The notes below the pieces were generated by a model that saw only the letters and a program-made list of their open reading frames with translations, ran no database searches and was not told the DNA's origin. This document shows positions 1 through 10,250 of a stretch of 64,000 nt of DNA, in pieces; within the stretch, counting starts at the first letter, position 1; each line of letters starts with the position of its first letter. Source of the DNA: Edolisoma coerulescens. Lineage: Eukaryota; Chordata; Aves; Passeriformes; Campephagidae. The translations under genes and the position numbers were made by a program. The stretch lies in NCBI GenBank assembly GCA_013397115.1, contig VWZW01005395.1, positions 274,427 to 338,426 of the forward strand, read 5' to 3'.

Positions 1-427
1 GAGGGGTGGGGGGGGAGAACAGGGGGGGAGCAGACTCTGGCATTGAATTGGTCTTTCCCCTCTTCTGCTTGCCACCAGGCGATAAATTCGGATCCTGCTG
101 TTTCTCACTGGCATCTCTACCTGCCTGGCAAGCCTCTAGCACCTTGCTTGTGATGTCTGCGTGTGCTGCTCTGGAGACACGACCGCGCACACAGACACAC
201 ACACACACACTTATCCTGCACCCAAACGCCAGAGTCACACGGAGCCCAGTCAACACCTCCCCACGAGAGATAACCTGTTTCCTCCCTACCTTCTGCTATT
301 GACCGTGAGTGGATCTCTGCCGCTAATTAGAGACACTGAAATCCTGGAAGTATCAACCACAAATAGCACTCTGAGGGCACTTGTCCCTTTTTTAAACATA
401 ACGCTCTTCTCTCTTTTTCTTTCAAAG
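1..427. other. left-edge unique sequence with AC microsatellite
   Basis: No gene or known repeat is recognised here. It contains a short (AC)n run at about 186-210. A pyrimidine-rich stretch at 402-423 ends in CAAAG at 427 and could act as a splice acceptor for the exon candidate that follows. Confidence 0.5.
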
Positions 428-575
428 AAGCCCCTACTTGATTCAAGAGACCTGCCTCTACCATCTACCTCTGCATCAGGTTCATGTACAGGTGGGCGTA
501 CGTTCTGTGAAGAAGACGCCTCGCTCCTATCCTGAGCTCCTCGGGAGCCAGTTTTTTGGCCAGCCAAAAATACAG
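428..575 (+). other. candidate internal exon (unrecognised)
   Basis: A 148-nt segment is bounded by a pyrimidine-tract acceptor (402-427, ending AAAG) and a good donor (ACAG followed by GTATGC at 576). One reading frame, starting after the first base, is open across the whole segment (49 codons, including the run VKKTPRSYPELLGSQFFGQP). I do not recognise the peptide. A second possible donor (ACAG/GTGGGC) lies inside it. The segment is 5' of the GC-rich island, so it would belong to a transcript starting further left or to an alternative 5' exon. It could equally be chance: an open frame of this length is not rare. Confidence 0.2.
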
Positions 576-1371
576 GTATGCCCGAAAATAGTAGGAAATA
601 AAATCAGATGCCATGGGATTGAGAAATGAGGAAAGGGCTCAGGGCGAGCGGCTGGATGGAAGCCCCGGCAGCAGCAGGACAGAAGCCCCGGCAGCCGGCC
701 CCGCTGCTGCCCCGCGCCCCCGGCCGCCCCCTCCCGTGCCCCCTGGCCACTGCCTCCTCCCGGCACACGCGGCGGGACATCAGGTCTGGAAATCCTTTCC
801 TATCCCTTCTGGAGGATCCTTCCCCACCCCCAATCCTGTCCAAGTTCTTCAGGGGATGGGGAAGAGCAATGAACTTTTCCACCTGATCCCGATCCCCCCA
901 CCGTCCCCCCCGCAGATTCCCAGACGTTCCTCAGGCACGCTCACGGCTCCCTCAGCCACCAGCAATCCCGTCCTTTCCCCCTTTCCAGAAACACTGAGCC
1001 CTTCCAGCGCCCGCGGGAGCGCCTTCGTCCGCAAGGGTTAAACCAGGGAATGGAGCAGGTACCATGCCTGATGGAAACACGAATAAAATGTGATGAATAA
1101 GCAGTGGAACGGTGGAGGCTCTCTGGAAGCGATGCTGCGGTGCGCGCTGCAACCAGCGCCGAGCGCGGTGACTGGGAATGAATGCGGGCAGAGAACTGGT
1201 GTTTCCTAATCCCTTCGAGTTTAGAAAGTGGAGCCGGCCCGTTCGGGACCAAGGGGAAGAAATACTTACTTAAATTTATTTTTTCTTTTCTTTTTTTTAT
1301 TTTTCCCTGTGGTTTTTAGTGTCCTTCCTGTTGGAAACGCGCCACCTGAACGCGAAATCAAACCTACTCAC

Positions 1372-1455
1372 CGGGTGAAATTGCAGGAGGCGAAGCGGCT
1401 GTGAATAAAACGCATCCCGGCTCCAAGCATATAGTCCATGATCTGCGGCTTCAAG
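1372..1455 (-). other. candidate short exon with in-frame ATG (unrecognised)
   Basis: Read on the minus strand, an 84-nt block follows a pyrimidine-rich acceptor (CCTTCTTCTAG, plus positions 1456-1466) and ends at a strong donor (CACCCG/GTGAGTAGG). One frame is open throughout and contains an ATG giving MDYMLGAGMRFIHSRF..., ending in an incomplete Arg codon at the donor. If real, it would be an early coding or 5'-untranslated exon of a gene extending to the left of the window, with its first exon in the GC-rich island at higher coordinates. A minus donor at about 1928 could supply that first exon. I cannot match the peptide to a family. Confidence 0.3.
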
Positions 1456-1779
1456 CTAGAAGAAGGCTGAGCAGGGTGGGGGGACTTTGCGAACCAGCAG
1501 CGGTTCTGTGTGTGTGTGACAACCCATTTACACCGTGCGTGCCTGTCTGTGTGTGTGTGTAGGGCAGAGAGACGCTCCAAACCCAAAAGGGGGGAAAGAG
1601 GGAGGGGAGAAGGAGGAGGAGGAGAGAGGGAAGCAAACCCGAATAGCAAGAGGAGTTGCGAAGAGGGATGGGATTTGCTGGGGTAGATGCGGGGGGTTTT
1701 TTGGTGGTGATGGAAGCGATTCTCGAGGAAAGAATAACAAATCGTGGGATCTCAGCCGCAGGCAGGAGGAGAGGGGCTT

Positions 1780-1916
1780 TGCCCAGGCAGGTGGAACACA
1801 GACAAGACCGCACGGAGGAGCAGGAGGCCGGAGCGAGCCGGGAGGGCAGGANCTCCTCCTCCTCCTCCTCCTCCTGCACCCGCAACCCAGCGAGCCACGG
1901 CGGCGACAGCGACCGG
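1780..1916 (+). other. candidate 5'-untranslated first exon end
   Basis: GC-rich sequence containing a CTC trinucleotide run ends at a plausible donor (GACCGG/GTAAGG at 1917). No plus-strand ATG here opens a recognisable protein, so it would be 5'-UTR. The transcription start cannot be fixed from sequence. A second donor at 2186 would give a longer alternative exon. Confidence 0.3.
1853..1875. repeat. CTC trinucleotide microsatellite beside an ambiguous base
   Basis: About eight CTC units immediately follow the window's only ambiguous base (N at 1852). The N probably reflects assembly or base-calling difficulty at the repeat, so local frames through this point are unreliable. Confidence 0.9.
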
Positions 1917-2340
1917 GTAAGGACGTACCGGCCTCCTGGCCGGCCCCCACCCTCGGCCAGCCCTTTGTTTCACATCTTTTTATTTTATATGTTCTGCAGC
2001 CCTGCTCCCTGCCGGTGCCCCGCATCCTCGCTTCTCTCCCTCCGAGCCCGGCACGGAAGGGCTGCGGAGATCCTTGAGCGGGGAAGGGGCTGGCGGGAGC
2101 TGCGCGGGGACGTCTGCGGGGGAGAGGGGAGAGACGATGGGCGGGAATGTCCCTGCTCATCAGCCGTGTCCCTCTCCTGCCCCGGGTAAGCGGAGCATCC
2201 CCTCTCCATTCCCCCGCTTCTCGATGCTTCCAGGCTCTCGGTACGGAAATAACGACCTGGCTGGGTGGAAAAATCACCCTTTTCCTCGCACAGTGGCTCC
2301 GGAATTTGAGGGTGTGTGGGGGAGAGGGAGGCAGCGCCAG

Positions 2341-3882
2341 CATTTATGGAGCTTGATGTATGTCCCCCCCTCTCCTGGTTCCTCTTTACACCCGTGCTGT
2401 GAGCAGACACGGCTAATAAAAATGCTTTTCTCCGAGCTGAGAGCTCAGCGCGAGTAAATCGAAAGCCAGTCCGTGTCAGGGAGCAGCGTGCAGATCAGCA
2501 CGGAGCTTTGGCATCCCTGCAATGTGGCGTGGCTGTGTCCTCCTCACGCTTCCCAGGATCGATAAGCACAGTAACCACACAGATTTCGTGATGTGTGTGT
2601 TAGGCAATACGGAGTGATCACCGGCACTTCTCTGCTGGGCTCTATGCGGTCTTCAAGAGGGATGCTGATTTCTGGTTTTGGATTAAGAAGCTTTTTGTCT
2701 TCTTTCAGTTATCTCTGTAAGCAGCAGTGTGAAGCATTCGTGTCTGTTCACCAGTCTGGCAGTTTTACGTTTCCAGAATCTGCTGGGGAAAAGTCAGAAG
2801 CTTCAGAAACCCAAGATTCCTTCTGGCATCACATTGGTTTGTTCCTGTCAGCATATTTAATCATTTTTATGCTAAGGAATTGTGGAGTGAGCTGATCTGA
2901 GCAATGATTTCCCCTGCTTGGGGCTTTTTTTACTTTTCCATTAGTGAGGATGAAAGAAAAGGAGTGAAGGAAGGATAATATGGTTTGTAAAGAAAAAAAT
3001 GCAGTGTACATTTCAAATGTAGTCACTGCTAAATATGTAGAGATACACACGATTCTTTATGCGGTTACAAAAACAAAAGGTCTCTTTGCCTCAGGATAGG
3101 ATTTCTCTCACAGCAACAGGTAGCAAAGGCTCCTCTGTGCCCTCCTCTCCCCTTATCTCCTCCCCTTCAGCTCCTCCTGACAAAACGCCGGTTAAAAAGG
3201 TCAGCCTGTTTATGTAAAAACTGTGTGTTTCTTAACAAAGACTGCTGCACATCAAGCCTGCAGTGACTGTCAAACAGACTTGGGCTTCAAGACGTTCAGT
3301 AAGGGCACTGTCCATTTTCTAAGACTGATAAAATCTCAGAGAAAACAAAGGACAGACGGAGCGTGTGGCTGGGATGGATCAACAGCGCCAGGGTGCACAT
3401 TGGCAGCAGCACCTTCACGGCAGTGTTGGGTACTGCAGCATCCATCGGACCTTTATATTTCATGGGTGTGAGAGAGACAGACAAAAAACGTATAAAAAGA
3501 GGTTTGCTGGTGTGCTAATGCCTTTCTGCTCTTCTCTTCAGGTTTCTTCTTCTCTCTAGCGGTGTCCTAGGCTGAACTTTCTTTGCAGCTCCTTCACACC
3601 AAAGGGAGCTTAAATCAGCCAAGGGGGATTTTGAGTCTGACCAACCTCACCCTCCCAAGAAAAGAGGTTGTCTTCATTAGTCTTTGGCTCAGACACGTCA
3701 GAATAAGGTAGAGTTTCTATTTAATAGCATCCGGAGGGGCAGTGGACACTTTATTTCACTGTGCTCCCTTTCCTTCCTTCTTTCACCTACAGAGCAGGAC
3801 AGCTTGGTTTCCTCAGCTAGTGTCAACTCTTCTGGTTCTTTTCTACTTTAAATTTAATAAGAATATTCTGATATTATTCACT
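2341..3882. other. unannotated unique sequence
   Basis: GC content falls after the island. Possible acceptor-like tracts occur near 2690-2709 and 3520-3541, but no matching donor-bounded open frame follows. No repeat family is recognised. Confidence 0.5.
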
Positions 3883-4005
3883 TCATAGAATCATAGAATT
3901 ATGGAATAATTCAGTTGGGAAGGGGACCTTAAAAATGATCTAATTACAGCCCCTTGCCACAGGTGGGGACACATTCCACTGGAACAGGCTCAGAAGAGAT
4001 TATGT
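3883..4005 (-). mobile_element. CR1 LINE 3'-end fragment
   Basis: It begins with the reversed CR1 tail (TCATAGAATCATAGAATT) and continues with the diverged GTTGGGAAGGGGACCTTAAA segment typical of CR1 3' ends. The copy is 5'-truncated and old, with many substitutions. The right boundary is approximate. Confidence 0.85.
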
Positions 4006-5202
4006 CCATTACCTAAAGGTTAAAAAAGTTACTTTGGAATTACAAGACAGGTCTTTCCCTGTGGTCAACTCCAAGACCTAATTGCTGCCACAGTTTGACT
4101 TGAGCCCTTAAAATCATTCTGAAACAGAGTTAAAGAGTTGTAGAGGACTGTGATGCCTTTTGTTCAGTGGTGTTAATAACCTATGGCCTTAAAACATGAT
4201 ATGATAAAATCTCATCTCAGGGCAGAATACTGAGGTCACAAACAATGGAACAAACTGTACTTGAACGAGGCAGAAACTCACATTACCACCAAAAATGCTA
4301 AATCCAGATTGGGACCCTGTGCAGCAGCATTATGTGAGAAGGGAGTGGCACATCAAATTCTCCCTTCCCAAAATCCTCGTGGCCCTGAATTATAGGTCAT
4401 TAGAGTCCTTTATCCTGTAAATCTGCATTTAACAGCAGTGTGCATCTCTGTTGGTAAACAAATTTTAACAGCTTATATCCCACAACATTTTTTTTTCTAC
4501 TTCATATGATCAGCCTTTTGGGCCTCTTTCTTCCAGAACCTTCTAAGTGCTTCTCTTTAGCTACTGAAAAATGTATGTAATTTACTAAGGAAGCTCAGTA
4601 GTTACCCTTAGTTTGCAACAGGCAAACCTATTATGCAAACAATACTGACACCTTCTTGCAGCGACTTCCTTCTCCCAGCCATAATGAATTCCCTGCATGC
4701 TGCTCTGCTGTAAATTCTCCATCTAAAAGTTCCATCCACTGTGTGATTTGTCAGGGGAAACTGTACTTGACTTTTGAAACAGTTGGGAGGAGCAAAATGA
4801 TAACCTACTGAAGTGCCTTGCCCTTAACTGGAATTATGGCAAGTAATTAAAGTTAGAGCAAAAAGACTTAAGCTTTGGGCTGCTTATGTTCTTAGTGCTT
4901 TAACTTGGGTGAATTTTTTTTTTTTTGAAGTCCTATTTGAATGTCAAATTTGCATATTTATCCAGAAAACACAGGGAATGCTTAATTGCCTGTGTCCAGA
5001 GTTCATATTTTGCTTGGGAAACAATGTTTCACATATTCATGAGTTTCATTTCTAGCTACTGTTTGCACCCATAAATTGACCCGCGTATCTAAACAGGCCC
5101 TGTATTTGCTCATTACAGAAACAAATGTGCCATATTTAGAGTTTTTCTTTATAATCCTATCAGGGACACCCGGTCACAGAGGAGATGCTTCTGCTCCACT
5201 GG
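4006..5202. other. unannotated AT-rich sequence
   Basis: No gene or repeat is recognised; a T-run lies at about 4914-4926. It reads as ordinary intronic or intergenic DNA. Confidence 0.5.
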
Positions 5203-5772
5203 TGTAGTGGGTCTGGCTGAGCTGGAGTTCATTGTTCCCAGAGCAGCCCTCAGTGCTGTGCGCTGGGAGCTGGAAAGGTGCAGATAACACACCACTTTTG
5301 GCTCCTGCTGGGCAGGGCTGGCACAGCCTCAGCGCTGTCTCTCAGCATTCCCTGCCATCTGGGAATGGGAGTGGGCAAGATCCTGGGAGGGCACACAGCT
5401 AGGCCAGCTGACCCAAACTGACCAAAGGGATGTTCCAGACCATGCGACATCAGCTCAGAGATAAAAGCTGAGTGGGGGGGAGGATGTGTTATTTACAACG
5501 TTTACCTTCCAGAGCAGCAGCTCCATGTGCTGGAGTCCTGCTTCCCAGGAAGAAGCTGAACCTTGCCAGCTGATGGGAAGTAGAGAATAAAATCTTTGGG
5601 ATTTCTCTTTGCGTGAGAGCACACAACCTTCCACTTTTGTTTCAGTAAGCTGCCTTATCTCAGCCTATGAGTTGTTTCCCATCTCATTTTCTCTCCACTG
5701 TCCAGCTGGAGAGGGGAGTGGGTAGGGCAGCTTGGTGGGCACCTGGTGTCCAGCCAAGGTCAAATCACCACA
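5203..5772 (+). mobile_element. solo LTR, ERVL-like endogenous retrovirus
   Basis: The element starts TGTAGTGGGTCTGGCTGAGC and ends ...AAATCACCACA, giving TG...CA termini over about 570 bp. A polyadenylation signal (AATAAA) is at 5586-5591. Flanking 5-mers ACTGG and GCTGG match at four of five bases, consistent with the 5-bp target duplication of ERVL-type elements. No internal retroviral sequence is attached, so it is a solo LTR left by recombination. Its 3' end is related to the end of the LTR at 36858-37610. Confidence 0.75.
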
Positions 5773-6067
5773 GCTGGGCAGGAACTTATCACCAATCCCC
5801 CAAGTCCCTGTATTCAGACAGGCAGGGAGAGGATCAGGAATCCCCCAAATCTTGTGTCCGGTTTGCACATTGGGCCTGTGCCAGGGAAGGTGAGGAGTGA
5901 TTCCAGCAGTTTCTCTCTCATACTGCTGATACTGCTCAGCCCACTCAGCCCCTCGCAGAGCTCTGAGGTCCCCCCAGACCAGGACACTCCCCACGCTGTG
6001 CTCTGCACCACAGCACTTTGCCCTGGTGCCACTAGATCTGCTCTCTTCAGTGGCTATGGTAGGGTCC
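5773..6067. other. GC-moderate sequence between LTR and CR1
   Basis: No primer-binding site follows the LTR, arguing against an attached provirus. The segment is not recognised. Confidence 0.4.
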
Positions 6068-6460
6068 GCCCAAGCCTTCTCTTCTTCAAGGAAAGAAGAC
6101 CTAAGTCCTTCAGTGCTTCCTCACAGGTTCTCCAGCCCTCTGAGAACCTTCATAGACTTCCTTCAGTCCCTCTCCTGTCTTTCTGCTTCTTTCTCAAATT
6201 GTGGGGACCACAGCTGGACACAGAGCTCCAGGTTTCTTCCACAGGCTCGTCATGGAGGGTGTTCCACGGCAGGGGAGTTGGAGCTAGATGGCCTTTAAGG
6301 TCCCTTCCAACCCACACCACTCTGTGAGCGTGGGTGCAGCACGATGAGCACAATGGGATGGTCCCCCTCCGTCCAGGCCCAATTTGCTGTTGCCGCCAGA
6401 GAGATGGACCTGACTCATGGTCAGCTTGTTGTCCACCAACCTATTTCCACCCATACATTT
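6068..6460 (-). mobile_element. CR1 LINE internal fragment, interrupted
   Basis: Segments 6068-6235 and about 6375-6460 both read as minus-strand CR1 3'-half sequence. The first covers the part with CTCCAGCCCTCTGAGAACC and CAGCTGGACACAGAGCTCCAGG-like text. The second is the region usually reading CTCATGGTCAGCTTGTTGTC. They are in the right order for one minus-strand copy, with a short plus-strand CR1 end lying between them. Confidence 0.6.
6240..6327 (+). mobile_element. short CR1 3' end nested in a minus-strand CR1
   Basis: It carries the plus-strand CR1 terminal segment (GAGCTAGATGGCCTTTAAGG, then CCCTTCCAACCCACACCA, then CTCTGTGA). It lies between two minus-strand CR1 pieces, so it probably inserted into the older copy. 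Confidence 0.65.
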
Positions 6461-8528
6461 TTGGTTTAACAGAGATATGGTTCACTTGAATAAAATTATA
6501 CCCACTGAGTTTTTCCTCACTTGCAGAGGAGATTATTTTTAAGATCTCCCAGCATTTCACTTACAGAAAATGAACTAGTACTGTAGAATTTCTTTATTTT
6601 TTTTCCCCAAATATCAAAGAAACAAACCATGTTTGCTTATTCGCTTGCCCTGTCCTTTGGCAGCAGAAGACAAACTTAAAGGCTGGGGTTTTTTTCCAGG
6701 CTCTTGCTGTCACCAGTTTGCTGAGACAGAACAACCTCTTTGGAGAGGTGGTATTTCTCTACTGCTTTCAGAAGGTATCAATGGCAAGACCTGTAAGGTG
6801 ACGTGAACTCAGCAGACACAGCCAGACACGTACGTCTAGGAGGGATACAACAGCACCTGAGATGTGGAGGCATGAGCTTCTCCAGGGGCTGCCAACTTAC
6901 TGACCCCTGTTCTTGCAAGATTCAAGGATATTCTGTTGAATCTTCACAGCTGCTGTCATCTATGCCAGGTAGGGTGGTGTGAGGTTCTCTCCTTGCACTG
7001 CAGCCTGGAGAAATGACCATGTCTAAGAGGGAACGGAGGGGTTTGATGGCTGTCCTGTGATGGGCTTTGTTTATAGCTGTTAATTCTTAGCACATAAAGC
7101 GAGTGATGGCTGCCATCACACGGCACAAGAGGTAAAATCAGGTGACCATCAAGCGTTCCCAGCCTTGACATTAAAACTGAAAAGGTCAACAGAAAATGAA
7201 TTGTCTTCAAATCCGTGGGACAGTGACAACAGCAACGTTCTGCAATATGTTACTGACTCTATTACTATTTTTTTTCTACAATTTCTGTTACTATCTTGGC
7301 CATGTTTCAATAACAAATAGCCATGCAGGCAAAAATACGGGTTTGCCATTTTTAAAATATCCTCTGATGTGTTCAGGTATTTCTTGCTAACTGGACTTTA
7401 GAAAATCACAAAAGTCCCTGTTAAATGCCTGTCTTCCTTAAGAAAAATTTATTCAGTTAGTGTAGCAGCCCAGTACAAAGAGGACTGCCCTATGAAAGTA
7501 GCATAATCTGTATTCCCAGAAGTTGATATGATAGACATAGAATGGAGGCCTCTCTCCCACAACCACTGACTCTACAAGCAGTGTGAGAAGCACCAACCTC
7601 AGCAGGTTTGTAGAGGAATCGAGGTGTAATTTTAGTGTGCTCGTGTTTAAATAAAAAAGTCATGCGTCTTCTGCTGGGTTTTAGTCCCACCTGACCTTGG
7701 CACACAGACTTAGAAAAACTCCTACCAGTTGGTGCTGTGCTACTTTTGTGCAGTCAGAAAGGAGTCCCTTCCAGACTGGGCAAGGTATTCACACAAAAAG
7801 TCTCCTCCTAGAGAGTTCGGATCTGAAATGCCTTTGAATTAATGGTGTAGGACAGAAGAAGAGTTGAAATGAATAGAAGACCCCTCAGTGAATTTTCTGT
7901 GGGACATGTAAAAGAACAAGACACACTTTCAGAAAAAAATGAGGTTTTGGAAGGGTGATGGAGTCAAGTGAAGTTCAGTGGATTCTTTATAGTGTCAAGG
8001 AATTGCACAATAGAAGGGTAGAGTTTTACAAAGTGGCTGTGCTGTGAAGAAAAACTTGCAGAGAATGCGATTTGCATTTAGAAAATAGATTATTTTACAG
8101 ATATTGGTTCCATTTGATAGTCATTCCCTGAATAACATCTGCTGCATTATCTCGATAAATCTGGTTATCTCCCACAGAAATGAGCTGAGCGAAAGATCTG
8201 TAGTAGGATTTGAAAATAACCTTTGTTATTATGTGTCATTAACTCATAAGAATCAAACTACATGGCCACTAATGACAAAGAACAAGAACAATACAGTTTC
8301 TTGAACATTCTGTTCCATGCATTTCCAGTCTCTAGCCTGCACTTAAAACACAGTAATTTTACAAGCATTTGTCATTTGCCCAGGCTACGGAGTTAATGAG
8401 ATAGAAAAAGCACAAAGAATTGGTATGGATGAACTCCATTTACTTAATTTCCAACTCAAACATAACGATAAGAAAAATAAGCAATAGATGCATAAAACTT
8501 GTGTATTCTTTTTTTCTGCTTTTCACAG
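6461..8528. other. unannotated AT-rich sequence
   Basis: No recognisable gene or repeat family. A pyrimidine tract (8507-8528) at the right end forms the acceptor of the exon candidate at 8529. Confidence 0.5.
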
Positions 8529-8575
8529 TTCTTGCCTTGCAGCACTCTGGGTTGAGGCATTATGGCACACAACAG
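8529..8575 (+). other. candidate 47-nt exon with ATG
   Basis: A long pyrimidine tract ending TTTTCACAG is followed 47 nt later by a near-ideal donor (ACAACAG/GTACGTGTG at 8576). The segment contains an ATG (8562) opening MAHN(R) into the donor. Another frame is open throughout (SCLAALWVEALWHTT). It could be a small or first coding exon after a 5'-UTR exon in the island, or a fortuitous pairing of good splice sites. An alternative acceptor (CTTGCAG) lies 13 nt inside. I do not recognise the gene. Confidence 0.3.
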
Positions 8576-9959
8576 GTACGTGTGTTGTCAGCAGAAGCCA
8601 TCACCCTTTTGACACTTCTACTGCCTCCCAGCTGCTGGGGGCTGAGAGCAGGCAGATGCCAGCTTCTCTTCTTGGTCACAAAGGAAAGGAGGCAGTAAAA
8701 AAAATGCCTCTTCCATCATTTATTTGATTACGGTCTCCATTCGTCAAAGCAGCAGGGCACAAAGCCCACGTGGGTTTTGTGAAGCACTCTGGAATCGGCT
8801 GGCTTGCGAGCACACACTCAGAACTTCAGCAGACAAGGAGGGCTTCAGCCCTTTTGCTGAATCACATGGCAGCAGGAATTTATACTTTTAAAGAGTTGCA
8901 AAATGCCTTTACCAGAGAGCCATGTTTAAGATGTATTTCTTTAAATGAGGTTGGAGAGAAAGCAAATGAAATCTCAGAACCTGGTTCAAAAAAGAGATAC
9001 GTTCCATTTCGAGACAGCTGCCTTGATTTTCCCCAAGCCTAGAAATAACATTCACTTTTTGGCATGACTCTGACACAGCAGAACACTGTCTTGTTCCTGT
9101 TTGGACATTAAGAATCCAGACATCTGTTCTCCTGCTTGTTTGGGTTTTTTTTCAGATAAAGACATGAAAAGTAACGCTGACAAAATGTATTAACATGGGA
9201 TAATCTCAATGTTCCTGTTTGCTGTGCACTTTAAATGGCTGAGTAAAAAAAAAACCCTACAGGATAACAACAAAACAACCCTGAGGAAATATTCTCAGCG
9301 AGCACTGTTTGGACTGTCTAGAGGAACTTGAAGGTCTTCTCCACCTGGAAGTTATTGGGCAATTAATTGTCAGTATATAATTGGCATTATGTATATATTT
9401 TATTGGGAGAATAGATGTAGGCAATTGCTTTTTTTCTAGAGAGTGGGGCACGATTAGAATCTGAATTGACTTTGGAGCTGGAAGATGGTCTGTGTATTAA
9501 TCCAAATATGGTGGGTATGGTTTAATCAGTCTATACCCTACAACTGCACCTTACAGTTAGTGCTCCAATCGTTTTCTACTCTCAAGAAATAACCTTAGCA
9601 CAATTCTTTTTCCAAATTCAATAGTTAGCACTATTGTGTTTTTAATGCAAAGACTTGCACAAACAGCAAATAAAAAAAAAAATTGCTGCCACAAGTAAAT
9701 GAAGAAAACATTTACTGTTTCAGTAATTTGTGAATTATTTAAAAAACCCAATTTTTTCTGTATAATTAAAATAAGAAAGCCAAAGGCAAGGATATTCATC
9801 TTGTTTTACAACAACAACAACAAAAAGAATTCTCGGAAATTAATTTTCCTTTCACAAAAGGAGGAAAAAAAGATCAGTGGAGTATTAAAAAACCCCTCTA
9901 CTGCCACACCTTCAAAACAAGTCACTTCTAACAAAAGTAGGCACCACCAATTTTCCAAA
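8576..9959. other. unannotated AT-rich sequence with CAA repeat
   Basis: A short (CAA)n run at about 9810-9826 and A-rich tracts near 9670 are seen. No gene or transposon is recognised. Confidence 0.5.
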
Positions 9960-10250
9960 GTAGCCACTGCTCATAGCCTGGCTGGGCATCACTCTGATAG
10001 TGGGAGGTGGTCAGGGATTGCCTTGGCATCAGCTGGGGGTTCTGGTTTACTTTTGTTGTCATTTTGGGGTAGTTTTTCTACAGTCATTAAACCCTTTTCG
10101 TCTCAGTCCATGAGCTTTTTTTTCACTTTTGCCTTTCCTGTTCTCTTCTCCCATCCTGCTTTGGGGAGGGGAGGGAGGTGAGGAGGAGAGAAGGAGCAGC
10201 TGGGTGAGCTCTTAACCCAGTCAGTTGGCTCTCCCCAGGCCCCAGGACCA
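9960..10250 (+). mobile_element. degraded LTR fragment, same broad class as 12070-12378
   Basis: It shares the avian LTR order seen at 12070: a GGCATCAGC-type segment, an ATTAAA signal near 10086, CGTCTCAGTCCATGAGC, then TTTTGCCTTTCC...TTCTCCCATCCTGC. It is strongly diverged and the ends are not defined. Confidence 0.5.

Larger units (their letters stand above)
640..2340. promoter_or_regulatory. CpG-rich island, probable promoter/first-exon region
   Basis: This is the only extended GC-rich, CpG-containing stretch in the window; everything to its right is AT-rich. The densest parts are about 650-790, 960-1050, 1130-1250 and 1780-2220. It contains GC-box-like C-runs, GT repeats (1507-1518, 1547-1560), a purine tract (1588-1660) and a CTC trinucleotide run. 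Splice-donor-like sites occur on both strands: plus at 1917 (GG/GTAAGG) and 2186 (CGG/GTAAGC), minus at 1371 (CCG/GTGAGT) and about 1928 (CCG/GTACGT). These fit a vertebrate CpG-island promoter with non-coding first exons, possibly bidirectional. The gene served is not identifiable. Confidence 0.55.

Noticed and set aside
1528..2343. Minus-strand open frame of 271 codons in the GC-rich island
   Set aside because: It is Arg/Pro/Ser-rich low-complexity text through GT, GA and CTC repeats and across an N. Stops are rare in such GC-rich DNA, and no domain is visible.
5746..6327. Plus-strand open frame of 193 codons
   Set aside because: It crosses an LTR end, unique DNA and two CR1 pieces on opposite strands, so it has no coherent protein.
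6068..6327. 5' inversion by twin priming of one CR1
   Set aside because: A second minus-strand CR1 piece after 6327 makes a nested insertion the simpler reading.
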